From Nemophila menziesii (Eukaryota; Streptophyta; Magnoliopsida; Boraginales; Hydrophyllaceae): a stretch of 64,000 nucleotides of DNA. Below are positions 24,001 to 34,861 of the stretch, one piece after another. The position numbers and the translations under genes are program-made. Within the stretch, counting starts at the first letter, position 1, and every line of letters starts with the position of its first letter. The stretch is from the NCBI GenBank assembly GCA_029959085.1, contig JARWIR010000005.1:7566501-7630500 (forward strand), in the 5' to 3' direction. Below the pieces are notes generated by a model, which worked only from the letters and a program-made list of their open reading frames with translations, was not told where the DNA came from and did not search any database.

Positions 24001-24445
24001 TAATATTTTAAAATAAATATTGTATTAAAAATAAAATAATATATTTAATGATAAGGGTAATAAAAATATAAAAAATATAAAAATGGTGTTTTCTATAAAT
24101 AATAATTTTATTATACACTTTTTATTAAATAAATAATTATAAACTTAATTTAATAATTAGTTATTTTTATTAGATGGATGCCCAGAGCCCTATGGGAAAC
24201 TACCCACGAGTTCATATGTATGGGCTGTGTCAAGATGGGTATTTTTTGTTGAAAATGGGCCGGGCCAGTATATAGAATAATAAGGCCATCATGCAATATC
24301 GTGTTGACGCCATTTGTCAACTGGTTTTGCATCTCATCATCTAAGTAGTCTAGTATTATATTTGACGTCGTTAATCACCGAACATACCCCAACTCTACCC
24401 TACCAACTCACCACCACCACCACCGTTCACCACCCGTCGTCAACG

Positions 24446-25718
24446 ATGGAGAAGTCGTATTTTGTTATCTTTGGATTGATAGCTCTGTTTTGGTTTTCAT
24501 CGGCTATCAACGCCTCCAGCTCAGATGGACCGTTCATAGTGGCTCATAAGAAGGTGACTTTAACAAGGCTCAAGTCCGGCGCCGAGAAGCTTTCAGTCTC
24601 CATCGATATCTACAACCAAGGATCCTCGTATAACCTCTATTCTCATCCTTATATATAGTTAAATTAGATCGGATCTATTCACTGTCTAATTTAATGCTTA
24701 TTTAATTACCTTTTTAGACTAACCTACATCATTTATTACTCCAAATTAATATTTACTTAATCTCAATTAATGTTAATTCATTCAAATTGACCTTTTTGTT
24801 TTTAGTTATATTATACATATTCTAACATTATGAAGAATCTATGCTTCAAATGACTTATTTAATATACATTGCGAGTATACAAATTTGGATCTGATATAAT
24901 ATTTTGAATTCATATATCAAGTTTGCTTGATAATAATTGTTTTTTTGTTCCAATTTATAAAAATAGGACTGCATATGATGTAACTCTAAATGATGATAGC
25001 TGGACAAAAGAAACCTTTGATATAATCAGTGGAAGCACTTCAGGTTCATGGGAAAGGCTTGATGCGTAAGTTACCAATTTTGCTTCTAAAATAAGTTAAT
25101 AAATGTTTCATATTAATAATATTAACTCATTTTATAATATAGTGGTGCTTCTGTATCACATTCCTTTGAACTCGAAACCAAAGTGAAACAATTGTTTCAT
25201 GGTGCACCAGCTGTTATTACTTTCCGTATTCCCACTAAATCAGCTCTACAGGTCCATTTCACATTTCACACTATAATTTATGATTAGTTTTTATTATTAG
25301 TTTTCTTAATTTCTCTCGTGTAATTATGTTTTAGGAGGCATATTCAAGTCCACACTTTCCTCTTGATATTCTAGGCGATAGACCAACAGAAAAGACAACC
25401 GATTTGGTAAGACTTTAAAATAATGATTTCATTTTCTATTATTTAATTGAATATTAACCGCTCTTATTTTTCTTCATGGAATTATCTCATGATGGTGACG
25501 AAAAATATTCAGGCTAAGGTATAATTCTTTCTTGTTATAAATTGGTTTTAGAAGCTTTATTGTAAACTTATGTTACATTATAACTATTTTTATATTAATT
25601 GCAGAGATTATTGGCGAAATATGGATCTTTAGCATCTGTGATCAGTATTGTTGTTTTGTTCCTCTACTTAGTTGCAAGTCCATCTAGTGGAGCTAAGGGA
25701 AGCAAAAAGAAGCGTTAA
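24446..25718 (+). CDS. Translocon-associated protein subunit beta (TRAP-beta)
   Basis: Six exons (24446-24627, 24967-25065, 25143-25251, 25335-25406, 25513-25518, 25605-25718) give 193 aa. TRAP-beta is part of the ER complex that assists protein translocation through Sec61. Visible features are a hydrophobic signal peptide (1-23), a luminal beta-sandwich domain (about 30-150), one C-terminal membrane span (about 163-184) and a KKKR cytosolic tail, which is the family's standard plan at normal length. Exon 5 is only six bases (GCTAAG, Ala-Lys); including it restores the AKRLLAKYGS stretch I recall from plant homologues. All junctions are GT-AG and keep frame. The gene converges with the GEM-like gene. 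Identity is firm. Confidence 0.95.
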
Positions 25719-26132
25719 TATACAGTGGAGAGCTTCCATTAACACTCATCACTAGCTAAGAATGCATAGAAGGGCAAACTTGACATCTTTATAATTTTGC
25801 GGCTAGTTTTTCGTTAAAATTGAATGGTTTTCTTTTGAATTTTGTTTTTGTAATTTTTACCCTTTGTTATTAGAAACTTTCATAAGAGAGAGACTTTCAA
25901 CTTATTAGCATTTGAATTAAAAAAGTTACTTCGGAAAAGTATTTATATTAAATCTGTGCTATAGACTTACATAGATAGAGTAATATGAAGAGTAGTATTA
26001 TAATCTGGAAACAAAGTATTATAATCTCAAGTGAAAATAAAAGAAGGAACATATCTAAAACAACCTCAAAATATTAAAACAGAATACAAAACAAACATAT
26101 ATAAGTAAAAGATGAAGATAGTGTCTGTGAGT
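25719..26132. other. Convergent intergenic region
   Basis: 3' UTR space shared by TRAP-beta (+) and the GEM-like gene (-). AT-rich, with no other feature seen. Confidence 0.6.
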
Positions 26133-27449
26133 CTAAGCATTATGGTGCACGGGTACTCCAGAAGCCGCAAAAGTAGAGACACTCTGAAGGAGATGATGAG
26201 ATGCTTTTTCATAATTGACAAAACCCATGAACCAGAAATCTTGTCCATCAATGGTGACCACTTGAATATATCTCTCTGTTTTGCTTTCCATCATGTTTAC
26301 AGGATTTACAGTCCCTATCTTTCCCAAAGGTATCATAATCTGCAAGGAAACCAAGTATTAAATTATATACAAACTACAAAGTGAATAATATTTTATTGAG
26401 TAAATAGCCCTCATCTTTCGTAATATTAACTTTACATGGCCTGATCTTTCAAAATGTCCATTTCAGGCCCTATCTTTCATTATTGTCCCCGGCGTGAATA
26501 ATCTATTAATTATTTGATGGAACTAACATGTGCAAGGCACATTAATAATCTAAATGGGTATTATACGCTAGCTAATTCTGTCAAATACGAGGGCATAAAC
26601 GTGATTTACAAGTGCTAATTTGGTCCAATTATCAACTGATTACTAACATCAAACACAAAAATGAAAGATAGGGCATGGGATTGGGATGCGCATATTTTGA
26701 AAGATCAAGCCATGTATTGGAAAACAAACAAAAGATGAAGGCCCTATTGGGCTATTTATCCTTGTGAATGTAATAGTTACCTTGTAATAGCTCCAAGTTT
26801 GCTGGGAAGAAGGGGCAGTAAAAGATAAAGGGCGATCACTACAGAAAGCGAGGTGAAGATTCGAGAGATAAAGAGTTCCTGCAACAGGGCCAGTAGTTGT
26901 GGATAGATAACAGGCAAATGTTTTGTTAAGCTTCTCATTTGGGAATGTTTGAAATGTTTGCTTATATAACGTCTCAAATCCACCTCCTGTTATCGCCTTT
27001 GCTGTTAAATTCACCTTTGCCCATGCTGCTTCAGATACCGAGGGTCCTGTTTTAACTGTGACCAAAACAATCAACTCAGTAAAAAATCATTTAATAATCA
27101 TAAAAATCATAATAATATACATACGGTTGCGCCAAATATTGTTAGCAGTGATCTCAGCTTTGTTGCTCCAGGAGTTGAATTTATGGAGTACAGAGTCCAT
27201 AGGATTAGTGGCGGGTTTTTGAACAGGAGAGTATTGAAGATAAGGTTGATGATGAGATTCATATTGTTGTTGATCTCCTGCACCCCACATCGCTGCCTTT
27301 TGGTTATTTGGATGAGCTGTCGGAACTGCCGGTGTTCCCATTATATGAGTTCCCCATTTCTCTGAGTTTTCTTCGTTCGGAGATGGAGCAGAAGATGAAC
27401 CATAAGATGGCGGTGCTTGTGGTGGTTGTGGAGTATTACCGCCGTTCAT
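26133..27449 (-). CDS. GEM-like protein with GRAM domain
   Basis: Three exons on the minus strand (27449-27125, 27055-26781, 26339-26133) give 268 aa. Residues 1-100 are proline/serine/asparagine-rich and disordered, with WGTHIMGTPAVP, the conserved N-terminal signature of this plant family. About 150-235 is the GRAM domain (GFETLYKQTF, LYLSNLHLAFCSDRPL, IMIPLGKIGTVNPV), a PH-like fold expected to bind membrane lipid. The C-terminus has WFMGFVNYEKASHHL, also a family hallmark. Members act in epidermal patterning, ABA or stress responses; the role here is not deducible. Length fits. Intron 2 holds a MITE (26398-26763). Confidence 0.93.
26398..26763. mobile_element. MITE in GEM-like intron 2
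   Basis: The left arm (GAGTAAATAGCCC, then CTGATCTTTCAAAATG and GCCCTATCTTTCAT) is the reverse complement, with changes, of the right arm (ATGAAAGATAGGGC, TTTTGAAAGATCAAG, GGGCTATTTATCC). Arms are about 85-100 bp with a unique core of about 160 bp. A GTGAAT lies at both outer sides (26381, 26764), but a clean target duplication cannot be fixed. Confidence 0.75.
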
Positions 27450-28012
27450 TTTACTTGTGATGTATGAAGAGGTATATATGTATGTATACAGAGTAAGTAT
27501 AGAAGAAAAGATGAGATTGATATGAGATAGATGAGATGAGATATTTATATGATGATGATAATTAATGTGGTTGAATATTTCAAGATTGCATTGAATCGAG
27601 AAAAAGGAAAAAAGATTAAAGTATATGGTTAGTCATCAACTCTAAGAAAGCGATTTCTTTGACTATTTATAAATTTACTGTTCTCTACGCGTTTCATACA
27701 TGAGAGAATAAGAACTTTACTATGCTTTTGCTTATCAGCTAAGCTACTTATAAAATATCTTCTCCTTTAAGCTAAGTAAATAATATTCTTGCTACTCTTG
27801 AGTACAAGAACTTTCCTTTGCATACGCTTTTCATCTTAAGCTAATTATAAACTATCTTCTTTATTAAGCTAAGTAATTTACATTCTTGCAACATTGCAAT
27901 ATATATACTAAAATAATACGATAATCATTATTACAATATACGTAGAAATACACAATCTAAAAAGATAAATACAAATTCTTCCTTAAGAAATATTAATGCG
28001 ATCTATATTGAT
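27450..28012. repeat. GEM-like promoter side with a degenerate 90-bp tandem duplication
   Basis: 27711-27801 and 27806-27895 are related in tandem: AGAACTTT, GCTAAG, ATAAAATATCTTCT, AAGCTAAGTAA and ATTCTTGC occur in the same order in both. The first 100 bases upstream of the GEM-like ATG contain TATATA stretches that could act as its TATA box. AFB2-like transcription ends on the other side. Confidence 0.5.
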
Positions 28013-29889
28013 CTATAATGTTAGGACGAAACGTGGTGCATCAACTCTAGCCCCAACTAAAGTTCTATACAAATACATCTTATTAACCTTCAATCCATCA
28101 TCACAATCAGACTCAAACATGTCTCCTTGTTCAAACAAGACCTCCACATTTAACATCGGCATCTTCTCCGCAACTCTCTTGCACGCGCCAAGTGTCACTT
28201 GGCACGATGCCATCCAAAGAGATCGCATCGTTTCATACTTCCCCAAGTCCGCTTCAAATGCCACATCATCAAACACGCTCTCCCGTATCTCAAGCTTCTT
28301 AAGTTTCTTGCACCCATTCATTACATACAATATTCCATTACCACTCTCACGAATAAACGCTATCGATAGCATTTCAAGCTCCTCACCGTACATTCCTATG
28401 TAAAGAAACACTTGATTACTCAAAAGTCCTGATAATGATAATCGTTTGAGACCCTTGCATGATTGTACAATCGCCCCGAATCCTTCATCTAGTGGCTCCA
28501 TTGTCATAACATCGGGTACAATTGGGTTAACTGTGCATAATTTGAACCGGACTAAATTAGGACAATTTTTCGCTACGGTTATTAATGCTGCATTAGTCAT
28601 TTGTAGACAAGTGTACACTACTGAGTTTAGGTTTGGACAACCATCTGATATAGCCACCAATCCTTGTTCAGTTACTCCCACATTGCCAAATCCAACTATA
28701 TTTGACCGAAATACCCTTAATTCCTTTAGTTCTTTACAAGTCGCACCCACTACTCTAAGTCCTCTGTCTTCAATCGTATCTAGAATCTGCAAGTTGTTTA
28801 AACCACTAAATAAAAAATAAAAAATCAATAGAAAATAGAATGTAAAAGTTAGCGTATAACATACCCAGAGACGCTCTAATTTTGTGCAGTGACGGATTAG
28901 TTTTATAAGCACACCAATGTAAATTCTAGGAGCATTAATTAAGTTCAAAGAGGTTAGATTCGAACAAAGTGGGTAAAAAGCGGGAAGGCAATGAGGAGCT
29001 ACTCCAATGAACCCTGAGAAACTAGTAATAGATGTGCATTTACTGAAAGTGTTGGTGAGTTTTGTATATAACTGTGGATCTGGGATATGTGTTAATGAAC
29101 CTGCTCCAAGATCCATCAACTGAGGAGCATGAACAAGAATCTTTTGAAGAGCTTCAAGAGACACTGAAGGGTTAACTCTGAGATTTCTAAGATTGCGACA
29201 TCTGGCAACTAGTTTCTCCAGAGCCAATAGATTAACTTCTCCTTTGAGGCATGCGAAATTCAGAGAAATGAGAGAGGTAAAGCTTTCGGGAAAGCAACTT
29301 AGCCATTGTCCTCGAAGATCGTCAATTTCACTCCCTTGCAAGGTTAATTCCCTAAGAAATCTAGAAACAAATGTGAAAATGAAAATTCTGATATTAAAGC
29401 GATTATATTTAAATCAGTGAAACGAAATAATAAATTCATTTTACGTTTATACAAATACCTGCAATTGGAAGCAATAAAGGTGAGACCATCAGTGGAGAAG
29501 CCATGACAGTTGATCAAAACCAAAGACTTGAAGTTCGGAAAGGATTGGGAGATGAGGCGGAGAGAATCATCGGAAATTATCATCCTTTTCAACCGGAGCT
29601 CCTCCAAATTGACGTTGGACAAGGCTTGAATCCATGGATAAACATCTCCTCCCCAATTAAAGTCAGCAAAACGAGGTTTTCCTTTTAAAGAGAGAGACCT
29701 AAACCTAGGAAAACGTGAGATCAACATGTGTGGATTGACGGAGTAGCAGTTTCCGATGAAAACAGTGTTTCTGGTAAATCTCTCAACGTGGTACCATCTT
29801 TTGCTCACCATTGACATGGCGTTTCGATCACTGTTTGAGTTCAGCAAATCAAACATTTGCTCCAATAGTTGATCCGGTAAGGAATCCAT
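28013..29889 (-). CDS. AFB2-like: AFB2-like auxin-receptor F-box protein, divergent
   Basis: Three exons (29889-29459, 29360-28865, 28786-28013) give 566 aa: an F-box (about 1-40), then leucine-rich repeats to the C-terminus. TIR1/AFB proteins are SCF ubiquitin-ligase subunits that bind auxin and then Aux/IAA repressors in the nucleus. Clade AFB2/3 is indicated by [54 protein letters not shown] and the DAP-F-L tail. Oddities: the TIR1 His78 position is Arg73; the Arg403 position (carboxylate clamp in TIR1) is Lys391 in RFKLC; Arg435 is Lys423; and an LVPxxx segment after FADFN is missing. Arg436 and Ser438 equivalents (Arg424, Ser426) remain. The start is the ATG at [12 protein letters not shown] upstream was rejected. 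The open frame suggests function; auxin binding is uncertain. Confidence 0.92.
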
Positions 29890-30375
29890 AATTTCTTCGA
29901 ATGACAAATTGATTTGAACTCGAACTTATAATTGATAAAAAGGAGTATTCATCGGATAAAGATCTGGAAAAAATCAACGAAGGGATATTTAAGGAAAAAA
30001 TTCATCCATTATTTAATAACTGATGATCATGGAGACGGAAGTGGACAACTTTGTCCTCTAGAAGTAAGTGGATACGGAGTTAGTAGAGTATAACTACCAA
30101 TATCGTAAATAGTCTATTAGGTCCTTCATTTTTACGTTTTTTCCGAAGACATCCCCATCTTTACCTCAAATTATGTAACCTTGATTATAGAAAATCAAAC
30201 ATATCCATGTACTACCTTATCAAATCTAAGCAAAGAGATTAGACCGGAATTAGGACGTACTACCTAATAATCAAACAACGATCTATCAAAGTATTAATGG
30301 ACAACCCACTCCGTTGGAACGTTAAGTTTTCTCAAGATGTGATAGAGAACAATATTCGTATTTCTACTCAAGACA
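29890..30375. other. Upstream region of the AFB2-like gene
   Basis: Should hold the AFB2-like promoter. No auxin-response-type element arrangement or other feature stands out by eye. Confidence 0.5.
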
Positions 30376-30384
30376 TTTAATATT
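30376..30384. repeat. 9-bp target duplication of a MULE-type MITE (left)
   Basis: TTTAATATT here and at 32933-32941, directly outside the inverted repeats GAATAATGCTA and (reverse) GAGTAATGTTG. Nine bases is typical for Mutator-like elements. Confidence 0.75.
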
Positions 30385-32932
30385 GAATAATGCTACATAT
30401 TTTATTTTATTTTCATACATGAGAGGCTTAAAAGCCGTTGAGAACAGGAATTACAAATAGAACAATTGTTCTTTATTGCGGTTCTAGTACAATTCTAGCA
30501 ATTGCACTTTCACTTCTATCTCGTGTTATTAGATTCCAAATAAAAACAGGCGGATCAATAAAGTCCAGAGGCTGAATTTCCATGCTTGCATCTTCTTTCG
30601 CTAGTCTATCCGCACAAAGGTTCGCTTCTCTAAATACAAGAATTACCTCCGGGCACCCTAGGTGCGAGACTCCGAATTATCATCCGCCACCGCGTCGCTA
30701 CTCTTGGCTTGCTCGGCAGGGGGCTGTTCTTCAATGGCAGTCTCGATCACTTGGCTATCAAGCCACATTTCCACGTCATCCTCTCCTGTTACATTAGTGT
30801 CCCATAATGGGTCAGGAGGTAAATCTGCAGGTACTAAATTTGCTAGTATAGGACTACTAGCTGCTGCGATTGCCATGATGGCTTAAGGAGTGATAACGGT
30901 TAATTGATTTTGAGGTCCAGCATCTGGTTCTTTTTTATTCTCATTAGTTGCATTTTTGTCCTTTTCTAAATGTTCCCTTTCTTCCACCAATATTTCCACA
31001 AGTGCTCCCTCATCCTTGCCCATTTCCACATCAACCTTATCTAACACTACCGACCCACAGTCCCTTGCAGCACCCACTGAGTTCGTCCCTATCAGCTGAT
31101 GTCTCACCTGTCTCGAGCCCTTAGCACCCTTCTTCTTGTTCATTGAGTTGTCAACCTTTTTCAGTCCCTCCGCCGTAAAGTCCATTACTTCCACGATATC
31201 CTCAAGAATCCTTCTATCTTCGAAATTTGGAGAGGCAACTATATGATATCCCTTAGTATTTCCACTCTTCTTATTACTCGAGCTCCCCCATGATACATTT
31301 TTTCCTTTATTGCTAATTGTTTGCGTGCCAGACGATTGCCCTCTACTCGGCATAGTGAAGTCAGTTACTCCCGTTTCTGATATATTTTCAACTATTCTAA
31401 GAGCTTCAAACCTAGTACCTAACCCACCATAAGATTGAATTTTCGATACATTATTATTATTACCTCTCACGCTACTTTTATTGCCCCGCCTTACTGTCAT
31501 CCATTCGCCGTATTTTTCTTTAGGAATTGGCGCTTCTTCTCTCACCTCAACCACTTTTTCCTTACCCTTGTCATTTCTCACATCTTCGTCCATTCTTACC
31601 AGCGCGTTTGGAAGACAATTCTCTTTTCTATGTCCGAATTTTCCACATTCATAGCAAATAAGGTGAAGTCCTTCGTATTCTACTTTGCATATATCAGACC
31701 CAATTCTAACTTCCGGTTCCAATGGATTGCTTAAATCAAGTTCAATCGCTAGGCACGCATAATTACCTCTTAGCCTACCCTTTGTCATAGGGTCTATTTT
31801 CACGGTTCGGCCTAGTTTATCCCCTATCTTTCTAAGTATGCGCGGTGTATAATTGTGCATCCCAACGTTGTTATTCTAACCCAAGCCATTGTAGTCGTTA
31901 TTGAGTTGGTTATAGCGTTGAAACTCGGCGTCCACTCTCTTACAACAAGATAATGATCAAGAACCATCCATGGCCCGCCTGATAACGCGAAATCAAAGTC
32001 TTCACGTTTTCCAAATTTTACCATGTAATAGCCGTGGCCTACATCAACTAATTCAAATTGTCCATCCGGGTTCCAAATTTGTCTGAGTTTAGAAGCTAAA
32101 TACGTAAAACCCACCTCTCTACCCAATAGTCTAATAACAGCAGTATTTCGCCATAGGCGAATACCTTTTTGTATTTCATCTCTTGTTCTGATCACCGTGG
32201 GAATTGAGTCAGTGATTTCAGGTTCATCATCATCCTCAATTAACTCTTCCAAATCTAGAAAATCCTCCTCACCCATTATTCTCCTATTCATAGTTTTGTG
32301 TTTATCATCCATAACAGGAATTACCACATTATTACCGGTTAAAGTACCTTTCCACCCATTAAGTTTTGGCCTAAAGAACGAACCAGAGTTGTTACTTGCA
32401 ATTGGGTTTCCTCCTGGGTTCAGAGTTGTTTTTTGACCAACGCTTTGCTCTTGGGGTGGACTATTCTTGTCGGCGGCAGGAGGCAAAACCTATACGGTGG
32501 GTCTTTGACGCTTCCCAGCGCGTCCCTCTTTCATTGCAGCAGAGAGGTCTGGAAAGTCTTCCATCGGATGATCATTGGGGTGAGAATTCCTCGTGTTTTG
32601 TTCAGGTAGAGCACCTGTCGTGTCTCCCGTTGCTTTCTCCGGTGGTAAATCAGGCGGCACAGGTGCGCCGGTCAGTGGTGGCGGCTGTGAAGCCATACAG
32701 TTAACGGTCAAAAGTTGTTTTATCTTTCCTAACAATGTGGAGCGTTTGAATTGTTTTAATAATGCTAGATATTACTTTAAATCAAATCACTCATTTATCA
32801 CTTCTCGATAGATTTTAAATTGACCAATCATATGATTTCTTTTTCCTAATTTATTATTTTCTCATTTATGATTGGTTTACCTAAGAGGCGATAAAAAGGT
32901 GATATGATTTAGAGTGATATCCAACATTACTC
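30385..32932. mobile_element. MULE-type MITE, split by a LINE
   Basis: The MITE proper is about 176 bp: its first 17 bases at 30385-30401 and the rest at 32758-32932. The inverted ends pair GAATAATGCTAGATATTAC with the reverse of the right end, GAGTAATGTTGGATATCAC, and pairing continues inward (AATCAAATCAC, TTTATC, GACCAATCAT). The intact 9-bp duplication outside and the 16-bp LINE duplication inside give an order: MITE first, LINE second. Confidence 0.75.
30402..32757 (-). mobile_element. LINE with ORF1 but internally deleted ORF2
   Basis: Minus strand, flanked by AATAATGCTA(C/G)ATATT at 30386-30401 and 32758-32773 (15 of 16 match), with an A-rich 3' tail. ORF1 begins at the ATG near 32694 (MASQPPPLTG), has one in-frame stop near 32490, then a DUF4283 region (GGPWMVLDHYLVVREW), a frameshift near 31850 and a CCHC knuckle (CYECGKFGHRKENC). 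Near 30657 the sequence jumps to the end of the ORF2 RNase H (LVFREANLCADRLAKED). Endonuclease and reverse transcriptase are absent. Confidence 0.85.
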
Positions 32933-32941
32933 TTTAATATT

Positions 32942-33400
32942 AGAACACAATCACAGAGTTTACTATCTGAACAAAAAGTCTTATAACTAAGCGGTTTCAA
33001 CAAAGATCCACAGTCATTCTCTAATAAAATCACAACACCCGGTAAGACTTTGTTAAGAACGATATCCCTAATGCCCACCACCTTCTACTTAAGAAGCCGC
33101 CATGAAACTCCATTTGGAACATTCTCAAGGTTTCATTGTTCGCCACTAATAATAACAATCGATAATGCGTTGTTGAATAAATTAAATTTTTATACAAAAT
33201 CATTTACCGTTTAATTTCACCTAATTGCTAGGTCTCGAACCACTCAAAATCTCGAAACGTATTCGACTGCATAACTGTGATATCTCATAATTTTGACTTT
33301 ATTTTTAAAAAAAATAATTTGTTATCTCAGTTTTGATAATTTTGAGTTTTTTATCAAAGTTTTTATAATTTTGGTTCCGGCTAAACAAAATTCTAGAATT
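32942..33400. other. Unassigned stretch
   Basis: AT-rich; no frame or repeat that I can name. Confidence 0.4.
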
Positions 33401-34856
33401 GATTTCCATGAAATTGGTTCCTCTGAATTGGAAACTAATTGGACCTAGAAATAGAAAATCAACTCTCAGTTATAACTTTTTGCTTGATTATTTTACGAGA
33501 TCCTAAGACCATGGGAAATGAACTAAAGGACTAGACAATCATCCACCAAACCTAGGTTGTATAATAGCCCTGGAATCTTCCATCCAAATATATCTTGTGT
33601 AATTTGCCTCCATACCCCGCCCGATGAATCAATATTTAAGGAATATACATGGAACCGTCGTAAGCCCTTATGAGCTAAATAATCAGCACATCCATTAGCA
33701 ATCCTGAAAATCTTTGTGACCGCACACAACGTGTTTCTCGCCAAAATATCTTAAATCCTTTAAAACCATTACGTACCGAGACCCCTCTCCCTAGTCACCT
33801 GATTTACCGCCCCTAAATCTTCGCGATAATACACCTCCAACCATAAATCTTTAATTACAAGACCCCCACCATTTTTAATCCCTCATACATCACAATCAAC
33901 TACACAAATACCGGTAAGTTACAAACTTACAATTGACTTTCAACGAGAACCCACATACCCAATTACTATTTATATCACTAATCATACCACCAGCTCCCCC
34001 TGTTTGATTCCCGTTGCTGCAACTTTCATATGTATTAAGATTATAGCCACACTTAGTTTTACACCAACCAAGTAACTAAACCTAGTTCTTACGGCTCACG
34101 AATTTACCCAAAGAAATACCCCACATCTTGTATACATTGTGGCTTGAAACATAGCTTTCTTGATAAACACACCACCATACGGGAAATCATTACTGTTGAA
34201 GACTTAATCGGTCCTTTCCTTACACAAAACCTCAATCGATTCCCCAAAGAAAACGTTCCAAGGAATACTAGTGTAGAGTCAAGTACCAGAAAGATGAAAT
34301 TTCCATCAAGTATGCGAATTAATTGCCGAAGTAGAAGGATATTGAGCTCTATTTGTCATAATTTGATAATGATGGACAATGATGTTACTTTAAACGTCTT
34401 GTACAGAGGTGGAAACCTCCTCTCCGCTGCTTTGAACAGTTTGGAACGATTAGCCTAAGATGCTTCTAGTCGGTTGAGCAAGGACAAAATCGGGTAGACC
34501 TCCATGCGACTGAACACCACATAAACTCCTTATTTGATAAGGATTTAGATCGATCTTGCAGTTGCTGACCACTAGAAAATCTGTTATGAAACCCTGAAAT
34601 TGCACTTGAGGCCCCTATACCAATGTACACTATAAAAAAAGCCACATCAATGCTAAAGATCTATGATACCTCGTTGCTAATTTTCCTAAACTTGCCCAAA
34701 TGTTGGGCTAGATTAGTGTCTGCACCTCGATCTAGACTTCCTTGAGCTCGCAATATTCTGTTTTTTATCAGCTCTCATTCGAGTTTACTTTACCACATAC
34801 CCTAAACAAATGGACCGAATTTTCCTCATAAATTCCACATCATGGACATGTAATTT
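33400..34856 (-). mobile_element. LINE 3' part (zf-RVT second half, RNase H), left of LTR insertion
   Basis: Minus strand. Next to the insertion the frame reads ITCP, a stop, then CGIYEENSVHLFRVC, the Cys/His heart of a zf-RVT domain. Near 33744-33523 is an RNase H C-terminus (IFRIANGCADYLAHKGL). It continues the LINE at 42362-43440. Frames are broken throughout. Confidence 0.8.
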
Positions 34857-34861
34857 GATCT
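34857..34861. repeat. Target-site duplication, left (GATCT)
   Basis: GATCT directly before the 5' LTR and again at 42357-42361 directly after the 3' LTR. Removing one copy with the element rejoins the LINE reading GMDYGD to ITCP. Confidence 0.95.

Noticed and set aside
28787..28864. Hydrophobic insertion in the AFB2-like protein
   Set aside because: The frame is open through it, but GTATGT and TTGCAG sites remove it cleanly and restore the RLW-LD-IED reading of the family.
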